In this document: positions 39,868 to 45,723 of the stretch, piece by piece
Layout: the number at the start of each line of letters is the position of its first letter
How positions within the stretch are numbered: position 1 is the stretch's first letter
Source of the DNA: an uncultured Eubacteriales bacterium
Lineage (GTDB): Bacteria > Bacillota > Clostridia > Christensenellales > Aristaeellaceae
Assembly: GCA_900548145.1 (NCBI GenBank)
Contig: URJB01000014.1
Coordinates: forward strand, 1 to 45,723
DNA length: 45,723 nt
Direction of reading: 5' to 3'
Position numbers and translations under genes: made by a program
The notes under the pieces: generated by a model
Told to the model about the DNA's origin: nothing
What the model saw: the letters and a program-made list of their open reading frames with translations, nothing else
The model's database searches: none

Positions 39868-41640
39868 ATGAAACGAATTTTGGCCCTTGGGATGACCCTC
39901 TGCCTTTTGCTGGCGGCTTTGCCTGTACTGGCGGAGGAAAGCGCCCCGGAACTGACCCGGAACGACGTCAGCGTTTATCGCAGCCATCAGGAGGAAAATC
40001 GAAGCCGTCAGCGTCTGGCGGTGGATTATCCTACCTTTGAATGCACCGATCCTGCGCTGCAGCAGTATTTGAAGGAAGAAATTACCGACCCCATTTTGAC
40101 CCTGTTCCGGCAGGAACAGTTGGCCGACGACAGCGCCTACGTCGGCGGCGCGACGGACACCATCCGGGGCGGCTATACCGCGTCCATGGATTTTGACGGC
40201 ATCCTGTCCGTGGAAGCCACAGTCACCCTCAGCGCAGCCGGAGCGTCCGACGAGGAAACGCTGTTTTTCTGGCGGATCGTCGACCTGAACAGCCGCCGTT
40301 CGTTGGCGCTGGAAGATTTGTTCGTAGAGGATCGCGCCGCCGTGGAACAGGCTCTGAAACGGGTCATTTTCCAGAATGCGTCCAGTCTGGTCAACGTCAG
40401 CGAGGCCGCCAGCGTCCCATTGGGGGATTCCTATCTGGTGACGAAAAACTCGCTGAATGTGATCTATGCGGCGGGGCGGCTGTACGAAAAATCCCTGTCT
40501 ATTCAACTGCCGTGGGAACTGCTGGGCCTGAACTTCGCCCCGGTGATGCAGCAGACGGCACAGAGCGCGGAAACGCCTGCCCCCACGGCGGTGGAAACGG
40601 AAGTTCCGACCGTAACGCCCGCTCCTGTGGAAACCCTTGCCCCTACGGCTGTGCCGGAGCTGATGCCACAGCCTGCCGCCACGCTGGATCCCAACTTCTC
40701 CCTGCCGCCGGTGGTCACGCCGACCCCCATGCCGCTGCAGGCGGACGATCGGATCATTGCCGAGGTGCTGACCCACGGCCTGTGGAAGCAGCTTGGCTCG
40801 GACGGAACCACCTATTATCAGTTCACCGAAGACGGCAAATTGCTGACGATTCAGGTGTCTGACTACACCCTGCAGGACGGCCAGCTGGTCAGCGGCGCAC
40901 TGAACGGAACGGTGGATATCGGCAGCGACAGTGCCTTTACTCTGCGGACGGACGGCGAAGTGCCCAAGGGCTATGTGCTGAACCGCATGGGCGACGCGGT
41001 GGCCCCGGCAGAGTTTGTCACGCCCAGCCCCACGCCGGTTCCTACCCCCACCCCTGCGCCCACGGATACCCCTGCGCCGACCGACACCCCCGTTCCCACG
41101 GATACGCCCGTGCCGGTCACGCCGGTGCCCACCGCCGCTCCTACGCCGACGCTTTCGCCCTATATGCAGGCACAGGCTGCCGCGCCCCTTCTGTCCCTTC
41201 AGCCGGAGGCTTCCTTCCGCCGCCGCCAGACCGAGGCAGTCTACACGGCTCCCTCGGAAAATGCCTATCGAGTAGGCAACGCCCAAACGGACACGGATGA
41301 AAATCTGGAGGTTTACGGCGTAACGGAGGACGGCTGGGCACTGGTCAGCTATTCCATCGGAAACGGCCAGCAGGGCCGCATCGGCTACATCAGCGCGGAA
41401 AATCTGGATACGGCTACGGTGGAGCCGCTGTACCTGATCGCCATGCCCATGACGCTGACGAGGGATTGCTCGTTGACAGACGATCCCCTGCTGGGCCGGG
41501 AAGCTCTCGCCGCCCTGCGGACGGGGGACAGCGTGACGCTGCTGGCCTTCCTGAACAGCGAATGGGCCTATGTGGAAACTACGATAGAAAATCAGCCGTG
41601 CCGTGCGTTCATCCCCCGGACGGCGCTGATGGAGGAATAA
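39868..41640 (+). CDS. Secreted protein with Pro/Thr-rich linkers and SH3-like C-terminus
   Basis: A 590-residue exported protein with a signal peptide of about 22 residues ending VLA-EES. A globular N-terminal domain (about 25-225) has a DUF3298-like feel (DLNSRRSLALEDLFVEDRAAVEQALKR). Two Pro/Thr-rich linkers follow (about 232-290 and 390-430), the second with PTDTP-type repeats. Between them lies a small domain (HGLWKQLGSDGTTYYQFTEDGKLL). The C-terminal 120 residues look like SH3-like domains (YRVGNAQTDTDENLEVYGVTEDGWALVSY). It could bind the cell wall. It has no anchor and sits 19 bases after the WG-repeat gene. Confidence 0.7.
   Translation: MKRILALGMTLCLLLAALPVLAEESAPELTRNDVSVYRSHQEENRSRQRLAVDYPTFECTDPALQQYLKEEITDPILTLFRQEQLADDSAYVGGATDTIRGGYTASMDFDGILSVEATVTLSAAGASDEETLFFWRIVDLNSRRSLALEDLFVEDRAAVEQALKRVIFQNASSLVNVSEAASVPLGDSYLVTKNSLNVIYAAGRLYEKSLSIQLPWELLGLNFAPVMQQTAQSAETPAPTAVETEVPTVTPAPVETLAPTAVPELMPQPAATLDPNFSLPPVVTPTPMPLQADDRIIAEVLTHGLWKQLGSDGTTYYQFTEDGKLLTIQVSDYTLQDGQLVSGALNGTVDIGSDSAFTLRTDGEVPKGYVLNRMGDAVAPAEFVTPSPTPVPTPTPAPTDTPAPTDTPVPTDTPVPVTPVPTAAPTPTLSPYMQAQAAAPLLSLQPEASFRRRQTEAVYTAPSENAYRVGNAQTDTDENLEVYGVTEDGWALVSYSIGNGQQGRIGYISAENLDTATVEPLYLIAMPMTLTRDCSLTDDPLLGREALAALRTGDSVTLLAFLNSEWAYVETTIENQPCRAFIPRTALMEE
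41030..41150 (+). repeat. Low-complexity PT/PTDTP repeat in the secreted protein
   Basis: A string of CCC-ACG-type codons encodes Pro-Thr-rich repeats (PTDTPAPTDTP and relatives). It is an in-frame linker, prone to length change, and not a mobile repeat. Confidence 0.7.
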
Positions 41641-41645
41641 ATACC

Positions 41646-42779
41646 ATGGATCGCAGAGACGAAATCATCCGTCTGCAAATGGACGTTATCAATCAGATGA
41701 CCCGGAACAATCTGAACCGGATCGCGGACGATCTGTGGGGCGTACCGTCTGCGCCGCAAGTGCCCTCGCCCTCTGCGGAAACGACGGACGTTCCCGCGGC
41801 TCCTGCCGGGAAAGCCGAGGAAGAAAAGAAAACGCAGCAGACTCCTGCAGCAACGGAACAGGTTGAGGAGGAACCGCCGGAGAACATCGAGGATCTGAAA
41901 AAAGAACTGAACGAGTACATCGGCCTTGACACCGTCAAAAAAGAGGTGGAAAGCCTCATCAATCTGGTGACGGTGCAGAAAATGCGCAAGGAAAACGGCC
42001 TGCCGGTGAATGATCTGTCCCTGCATATGGTGTTTTCGGGCAATCCCGGCACGGGCAAGACCATGGTGGCCCGGCTGATGGCCCGCATTTACAAGAGCTT
42101 GGGCATTCTCAGCAAGGGGCATCTGGTGGAGGTGGACCGAAGCGGGCTGGTAGCGGGCTATGTGGGTCAGACCGCCATCAAGACCGGTGAGGCCATTCAG
42201 AAGGCCATGGGCGGCGTTTTGTTTATCGACGAGGCTTACGCTCTGACCAACCGGGGCGGCAATGACTATGGGCAGGAGGCGGTGGACACCCTGCTGAAGG
42301 CCATGGAGGATCACCGGGACGACCTGATCGTGATCGTGGCGGGCTATACGGAGCTGATGGAGGAATTTGTTCATTCCAATCCCGGTCTGGAAAGCCGTTT
42401 CAATCGTTTCCTAAATTTCCCGGACTATACGGTGCAGGAAATGATGGATATTTTCGATATGCGCTGCCGTAAGAGCGGCTACGAGCTGGCAGAGGACGCT
42501 CGCGGACTTTTACGCAGTCTGCTGGCACTGCTGAGTCTGGACGTGAAGGGCTTCGGCAATGCCCGCGGCGTGCGCAATCTGTTTGAGCGTACCGTGGCGG
42601 CACAGGCCAACCGGCTGGCGGCACTGCCGGACGTTACCCGGGAAATGCTGATGACCCTGACGGCGGACGATCTTCGGGCAGCCGAGGGCGGGCAGCTGGC
42701 GGAGGACGATCTCCGGGACGCGGAACGGGAAGTGGAAGAAGAAGCCGTTCAGAACGGCGTGAACAACTGCGAAACATAA
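41646..42779 (+). CDS. AAA ATPase of the SpoVK/CbxX family
   Basis: A 377-residue AAA+ protein. The first about 90 residues are a low-complexity Ala/Glu/Pro region with a helical start; the AAA domain (about 92-330) has Walker A GNPGTGKT (about 132-139), Walker B VLFIDEAYAL (about 190-199), VIVAGYTELMEEF, and the arginine-finger region ESRFNRFLNF. Close relatives include SpoVK (stage V sporulation), CbxX/CfqX and mycobacterial EccA. The ATG has GGAGGA about 11 bases upstream, overlapping the end of the previous gene. It is the third member of the trio and probably remodels a protein complex. Confidence 0.88.
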   Translation: MDRRDEIIRLQMDVINQMTRNNLNRIADDLWGVPSAPQVPSPSAETTDVPAAPAGKAEEEKKTQQTPAATEQVEEEPPENIEDLKKELNEYIGLDTVKKEVESLINLVTVQKMRKENGLPVNDLSLHMVFSGNPGTGKTMVARLMARIYKSLGILSKGHLVEVDRSGLVAGYVGQTAIKTGEAIQKAMGGVLFIDEAYALTNRGGNDYGQEAVDTLLKAMEDHRDDLIVIVAGYTELMEEFVHSNPGLESRFNRFLNFPDYTVQEMMDIFDMRCRKSGYELAEDARGLLRSLLALLSLDVKGFGNARGVRNLFERTVAAQANRLAALPDVTREMLMTLTADDLRAAEGGQLAEDDLRDAEREVEEEAVQNGVNNCET

Positions 42780-42787
42780 GAAAATGG

Positions 42788-42807
42788 GCGGCAAAACGCC
42801 GCGTATT
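42788..42807 (+). terminator. Weak terminator after the AAA ATPase gene
   Basis: A short stem GCGGC / GCCGC with loop AAAAC is followed by GTATTTTG. The stem is short, so read-through into the next gene is possible. Confidence 0.4.
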
Positions 42808-42874
42808 TTGAAAAGATCGAATGGGGCAGCATAAGCTAAATTCGGAGCAAAAGAAAAGGAAGGGCGGGGTTTTC

Positions 42875-43603
42875 ATGCATCGTCAGCCGTTGATCGGCAT
42901 TTCGGGCAGCATGAATACGGAGGAAAGTCAGTATTTTATCAAGCGGGACTATGTGCGTTCTCTGACGGAGGCGGGGGCCATTCCGCTGTTGTTGGCCCCG
43001 GACATGACGGATGAACAGGCGCGCCAGTGCGCCGAAGAACTGGACGGCCTGCTACTGTCGGGGGGCAATGACGTTTCGCCCCGCTGCTTTGGTCAGGAGC
43101 CGGTGCAGGGCTTGGGCGAGGTCAATCCCCTGCGGGATCAGAGTGAACTGCGGCTGGTCAAGCTTTTTCTGGAAAAAGAAAAGCCTATTTTGGGCATCTG
43201 CCGGGGCGTTCAAATGCTGAATGTGGCACTGGGCGGAACGCTGATTCAGGATCTGCCCAGCCAGCACCGCCGGGAGGACGGGCTGCCCGCCATGTCGCAC
43301 CGACAGACGGCGCTGGGTCGGTATCCCAGCCACCGCGTGGAAGTGGCGGAGGGCAGTTTGCTGGAGCAGATCGTGGGTCAGCGGGAACTCTGGGTCAACT
43401 CCTTCCATCATCAGGCGGTGGGGGAGGTGGCCAGCTGCGCCAATTTGAGCGCATGGGCTGCCGACGGCGTGGTAGAGGCCATTGAGCTGCCGGACGCGCC
43501 GTTTGTGCTGGGCGTTCAATGGCACCCGGAAAAGATGACGCAGGCGGGAGACGAAGCGTCCCGGCGGCTGTTTGCGACGTTTGCCGAGGCTGCCCGCGGA
43601 TAA
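42875..43603 (+). CDS. Class I glutamine amidotransferase-like hydrolase (peptidase C26, PuuD type)
   Basis: A 242-residue enzyme with catalytic Cys109 (GICRGVQ), His217 and Glu219 (QWHPE), and the LSGGNDVSP start of the oxyanion strand. PuuD-type members hydrolyse gamma-glutamyl bonds, for example gamma-glutamyl-GABA, or act on gamma-glutamyl peptides. The ATG at 42875 lies after an AAGGAAGG stretch; a start at 42821 would lack a site. No polyamine pathway genes are nearby, so the substrate is not fixed. A terminator follows. Confidence 0.9.
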   Translation: MHRQPLIGISGSMNTEESQYFIKRDYVRSLTEAGAIPLLLAPDMTDEQARQCAEELDGLLLSGGNDVSPRCFGQEPVQGLGEVNPLRDQSELRLVKLFLEKEKPILGICRGVQMLNVALGGTLIQDLPSQHRREDGLPAMSHRQTALGRYPSHRVEVAEGSLLEQIVGQRELWVNSFHHQAVGEVASCANLSAWAADGVVEAIELPDAPFVLGVQWHPEKMTQAGDEASRRLFATFAEAARG

Positions 43604-43624
43604 GGATTTATGTATGGTTCATAG

Positions 43625-43659
43625 AACGCCCGATTTGCGTTGGCAAATCGGGCGTTTTT
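43625..43659. terminator. Bidirectional terminator
   Basis: A perfect 14-bp stem AACGCCCGATTTGC / GCAAATCGGGCGTT with loop GTTG has a T run on the plus strand and lies between converging genes. Confidence 0.9.
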
Positions 43660-44088
43660 CTATGGCTTTGGGGTAGCATTGCAGCGCTTTTTCAGGGCAA
43701 ATTCATAGAATTTGGGAGTAAGATCAGGATAGGTGAGGTTCTCCGGCAACGTGTCAAAAAAACAAATTTCCGCCATTTCGCTTTCCGGGAGGGCTTCAAA
43801 GCGCCGCACATCGGCCACGAATACCTGCCCGGTAGCCCAGCCGTGTTCGTCTCCGGCCCAGTAGTCGCACAGGGGAACCAGATCGTATTCTGCCGCGCCA
43901 GATTCCTCCCAGAGTTCCCGGCGGGCGGCCTGCTCCGGCGTTTCACCGGGTTCTATGTGACCGCCCTGCGTTTCATAGGTCGTGCGTTGTTTATGGCGGC
44001 TCAGCACCAACTGTTCGCCGCAGAAGGACAAAATGACCACGAAACGATAGGGCTGGCGGGTATGGAACGGGAAAAGTTCACACTGCAT
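43660..44088 (-). CDS. NUDIX hydrolase
   Basis: A 142-residue NUDIX enzyme with a full box at residues 42-65 (GGHIEPGETPEQAARRELWEESGA). The flanks (RFVVILSFCGEQLVLSRHKQRTTYETQGG) resemble MutT/YtkD-like members that hydrolyse nucleoside triphosphates, but the substrate is open. Base composition is close to the neighbours, in contrast to the AT-rich NUDIX gene at 18.0-18.5 kb. The start has a weak AGAAGG site. The 3' end lies next to the terminator at 43625-43659. Confidence 0.9.
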   Translation of the reverse strand: MQCELFPFHTRQPYRFVVILSFCGEQLVLSRHKQRTTYETQGGHIEPGETPEQAARRELWEESGAAEYDLVPLCDYWAGDEHGWATGQVFVADVRRFEALPESEMAEICFFDTLPENLTYPDLTPKFYEFALKKRCNATPKP

Positions 44089-44134
44089 GGATGGGCCTTC
44101 TTTCGTTGCAATGGGCTTTTTCAGAGAAAGAGAA

Positions 44135-44166
44135 CCCGCGCGGACGATACCGCGCGGGATTTTTTC
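44135..44166. terminator. Hairpin downstream of the DUF1292 gene
   Basis: A 9-bp GC-rich stem CCCGCGCGG / CCGCGCGGG with loop ACGATA is followed on the plus strand by a run of T, and on the minus strand by a weaker T-rich tract. It probably ends the minus-strand DUF1292 transcript. Confidence 0.6.
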
Positions 44167-44286
44167 CGGGATTATTCAGTTTTGTGACCTGCCCGCTTTC
44201 TTCTCCAAAAATCTATCGTTACGGCAGCAGCCGGTTGGATGGAAAAAACAGGGGAAAGAAAACTGGTATGGGGGAAACAAAAACCG

Positions 44287-44667
44287 TTAATCGTCCAGTT
44301 CGTCGTCGGCTTCAAAGTCAGCCTGAACGACCTCAATGAGCTTTTCGAGCAGGTCGTCATCCTCCACGGGAACGAAGGATTCCATTTCCTCGCCGTCCTC
44401 TTCGGATTCCACAACCTTCATGATATACAGGTTGACGGCTTCCTCTTCTTCGTCCTCGTCATGATCATGGTCACAATGTTCGCATCCACAGTCGCAGCAG
44501 CCATCGTGAGCATCGCCCAATACAACGTATTCTTCGCCGTTGTAGAAGAAATAGCGAACCACTTCCAGCAGAACATTGTTACCGTCTTCATCGACACCTT
44601 CGATGAGATCGCGGGCTTCTTCTTCCTCGGCGGGATTCCCGCCCAAAATCTGATCCTTGCTGTCCAA
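44287..44667 (-). CDS. DUF1292 protein (YrzB-like) with Cys/His-rich insert
   Basis: A 126-residue, very acidic protein. The DUF1292 core (GNNVLLEVVRYFFYNGEEYVVL near 29-50 and EEEAVNLYIMKVV near 74-88) has, between its strands, an insert with Cys57, 58, 60, 62, 65 and His54, 64, 67, 69 followed by an Asp/Glu run. The insert has the composition of a metal-binding site. The family function is unknown. The start codon is TTG (complement of 44665-44667); there is no ATG in the proper place and the ribosome site (GTAGG) is weak. A good promoter lies about 60 bases upstream. Confidence 0.88.
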   Translation of the reverse strand: MDSKDQILGGNPAEEEEARDLIEGVDEDGNNVLLEVVRYFFYNGEEYVVLGDAHDGCCDCGCEHCDHDHDEDEEEEAVNLYIMKVVESEEDGEEMESFVPVEDDDLLEKLIEVVQADFEADDELDD

Positions 44668-44728
44668 CGGAATCGCCTACTTTCTGTTTTGATCTCGTCT
44701 CTTACTTCTTACCCCTTGGTTCGTCTTT

Positions 44729-44757
44729 ATTATACCCGAAGTGCCCGAAAGATACAA
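44729..44757 (-). promoter_or_regulatory. Predicted promoter of the DUF1292 gene
   Basis: On the minus strand TTGTAT (complement of 44752-44757), 17 bases, TATAAT (complement of 44729-44734). Confidence 0.6.
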
Positions 44758-44780
44758 GGGCTTTTTCACAAATAAAATCC

Positions 44781-44809
44781 TTGAGTTTCCGGCGCTTCCG
44801 GGTTATAAT
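44781..44809 (+). promoter_or_regulatory. Plus-strand promoter pointing into the DUF896 gene
   Basis: TTGAGT (44781-44786), 17 bases, TATAAT (44804-44809). It would transcribe antisense to the DUF896 gene and reach the GNAT gene, whose start is about 280 bases away. Confidence 0.5.
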
Positions 44810-44828
44810 AGAACTGTTGGGGCAAGCG

Positions 44829-45044
44829 TCAGTGAAGCTTGTCCGCTTTCTTTTTCAGCGGCGTCAGGCTGCCGTCCGGCTGCTTGACGCGCACATTTTG
44901 AAGCACGGCTTCCATGTTCTGGCGAAAACCCGCGATATATTCCTGATGAAGGGCCTTGCGTTCTTCCTCTTCGTCGGCAGTCAGGCTGCGTTCCTTTTTG
45001 ATTTTGGCCAGTTCATTGATGCGAAGGATCTTTTCATGTTCCAT
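44829..45044 (-). CDS. DUF896 (YnzC-like) small protein
   Basis: A 71-residue helical, charged protein that matches the DUF896 family: it starts ILRINELAKIKKERSLTADE, includes EERKALHQEYIAGFRQN, and ends with a VKQPDGSLTPLKKK tail. Family members are small cytosolic proteins of Bacillota, one linked to the SOS response, with no known activity. The CAT at 45042-45044 gives the normal family start; an AAAGGA precedes it. It is divergent from the GNAT gene with 42 bases between. Confidence 0.9.
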   Translation of the reverse strand: MEHEKILRINELAKIKKERSLTADEEEERKALHQEYIAGFRQNMEAVLQNVRVKQPDGSLTPLKKKADKLH

Positions 45045-45086
45045 GGTAATCCATTTCCTTTCCAAATGATGAAGGGGGTTTTTGAG

Positions 45087-45557
45087 ATGGTACAGGGCAG
45101 ATGGTACCCGGTGGGCAGCAACATCGAGCTGCCGCTGAGCATCCGGCGGGCGGTTTTGGGCCGCGGTCGGGACGCGCTGGACGATCAGGCCCAGCAGGTA
45201 ATCGTTTTCCGGGAAGATCGCGCAGTCGGCTCCGCCCGGCTTTGGTGGCAGGACGGTGCGTTCCGCATGGGGGACGTGGCGGTTCTGCCGGAAGAACGGG
45301 GCAGAGGCTTTGGTGATCTGCTGGTTCGGCTGCTCCTTTTCAAGGCGCTGACCCACAATGCTTTGAAGATCACGCTTTTCACCCCACCCGAAACGGAAGC
45401 TTTCTTTGCCAAATACGGCTTTCAGGCTGACGAGCGGCGGGAGCAGGGCGTGGAGATGAGCATTCTGGGGGAAAAAGTACAGTTGAGCCACTGCGGTGGG
45501 CAGTGTGAGAAGTGCGACCATCCTTCGGAGGAGTGCGTGCCGAAGGCACTGAGGTAG
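45087..45557 (+). CDS. GNAT family N-acetyltransferase with Cys-rich tail
   Basis: A 156-residue GNAT protein. The acetyl-CoA site is the RGRGFG loop (71-76) after a beta strand (GDVAVLPEE), and the C-terminal strand motif (FFAKYGFQ) is typical. After the fold, a tail of about 22 residues has Cys136, 140, 143, 150 and His135, 145 (HCGGQCEKCDH), which could bind zinc or a cluster. The substrate is unknown. The ATG at 45087 is chosen for AAGGGGG 8 bases upstream; in-frame ATGs at 45066 and 45069 have no site. Confidence 0.85.
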   Translation: MVQGRWYPVGSNIELPLSIRRAVLGRGRDALDDQAQQVIVFREDRAVGSARLWWQDGAFRMGDVAVLPEERGRGFGDLLVRLLLFKALTHNALKITLFTPPETEAFFAKYGFQADERREQGVEMSILGEKVQLSHCGGQCEKCDHPSEECVPKALR

Positions 45558-45621
45558 CGGGGGATGGCATCCCGCCGAGGGGGTGTCCTGCCGTCCGTAG
45601 TGCCCTCAACGGGGAGATTGA

Positions 45622-45639
45622 CGCGCCGACTACGGCGCG
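45622..45639. repeat. Palindrome in the noncoding end of the window
   Basis: CGCGCCG and CGGCGCG form a perfect 7-bp stem around ACTA. It lies in a GC-rich noncoding stretch that starts after the GNAT stop. Confidence 0.6.
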
Positions 45640-45668
45640 AACGGTGGGGCTACCGCCCCGAGAGGGGA

Positions 45669-45697
45669 GTACTTTCTTTCGAAGCGAAAGAAAGTAC
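45669..45697. repeat. Long palindrome (GTACTTTCTTTCG arms), probable interspersed repeat
   Basis: A perfect 13-bp stem (GTACTTTCTTTCG / CGAAAGAAAGTAC) with loop AAG is followed by CAAAGAAAGC, a partial copy of its arm. It does not code for protein. Similar AAAGAAAGTAC elements occur in many genomes as dispersed repeats, by general recollection; whether this one is repeated here cannot be seen in the window. Confidence 0.6.
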
Positions 45698-45723
45698 CAA
45701 AGAAAGCAGGCGGCACGGCGACT

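Noticed and set aside
41030..41150. CRISPR-like or tandem DNA repeat
   Set aside because: The repetition is in codons for Pro-Thr-Asp-Thr-Pro, is irregular, and lies in frame within a secreted protein linker.
39733..41286. Minus-strand open frame of 517 codons opposite the secreted SH3-like gene
   Set aside because: The product is Arg/Gly/His-rich without any motif, while the plus strand encodes a signal peptide and domains.
44136..44166. Terminator for a plus-strand gene
   Set aside because: There is no plus-strand gene directly upstream; the hairpin is better explained as the end of the minus-strand DUF1292 transcript.

Overview
The window looks like a chromosomal segment of a spore-forming member of the Clostridia (Bacillota), by eye about 55-60% GC. 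Reasons: a pair of small CotF-type spore coat genes, a SpoVK/CbxX-type AAA ATPase, Gram-positive housekeeping families (DUF1292, DUF896, NrnA), LplB/YtcP-type sugar ABC transporters next to a membrane-bound AraC regulator, tRNAs with encoded CCA, strong GGAGG ribosome sites and consensus sigma-A promoters. A genus cannot be named from the sequence alone. No CRISPR array, prophage or recognisable insertion sequence was seen.

Layout. 1-473: end of an rRNA operon (3' end of 23S, 5S, terminator). 717-6526: MATE exporter, two tandem NrnA-type DHH phosphoesterases, and a polar amino acid ABC importer (permease, ATPase, binding protein). 6622-14114: carbohydrate-use locus with a GH4 alpha-galactosidase-like enzyme divergent from a two-permease plus binding-protein importer, followed by a transmembrane AraC regulator. 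14217-16901: a scar of broken genes (5'-truncated cupin gene, MATE gene lacking both ends with an internal deletion, then an in-frame join to a GH5 glycosidase lacking its own start). 17051-19074: an unknown two-TM protein, an AT-rich NUDIX gene, tRNA-Leu(TAA) and tRNA-Lys(CTT).

19170-21254: SDR oxidoreductase, MazG-like pyrophosphohydrolase, membrane protein. 21418-34302: one long gene run with almost no gaps: polyphosphate kinase, CysE, CysS, a short ComEA-like HhH protein, then a surface-glycan block (lipid-carrier sugar transferase, epimerase, four glycosyltransferases) ending in a secreted protein with five Big_2-like units. 34305-37505: alpha/beta hydrolase, ZinT-like secreted protein, and an ogt-araC pair. 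37580-42779: two spore-coat genes, then a compact trio (single-pass WG-repeat-like protein, secreted SH3-like protein, SpoVK/CbxX AAA ATPase). 42875-45557: class I glutamine amidotransferase-like hydrolase, NUDIX hydrolase, DUF1292 protein with a Cys/His insert, DUF896 protein and GNAT acetyltransferase. 45558-45723: palindrome-rich noncoding DNA running off the window.

The most unusual points are the gene-fragment mosaic with its MATE-GH5 fusion, the WG-repeat/SH3/AAA trio next to coat genes, the polyphosphate-cysteine-glycan gene run, the palindrome covering the -10 of the membrane AraC regulator, and Cys-rich appendages on CysE, GNAT and DUF1292. All functions are inferred from motifs read by eye; no database search was possible.
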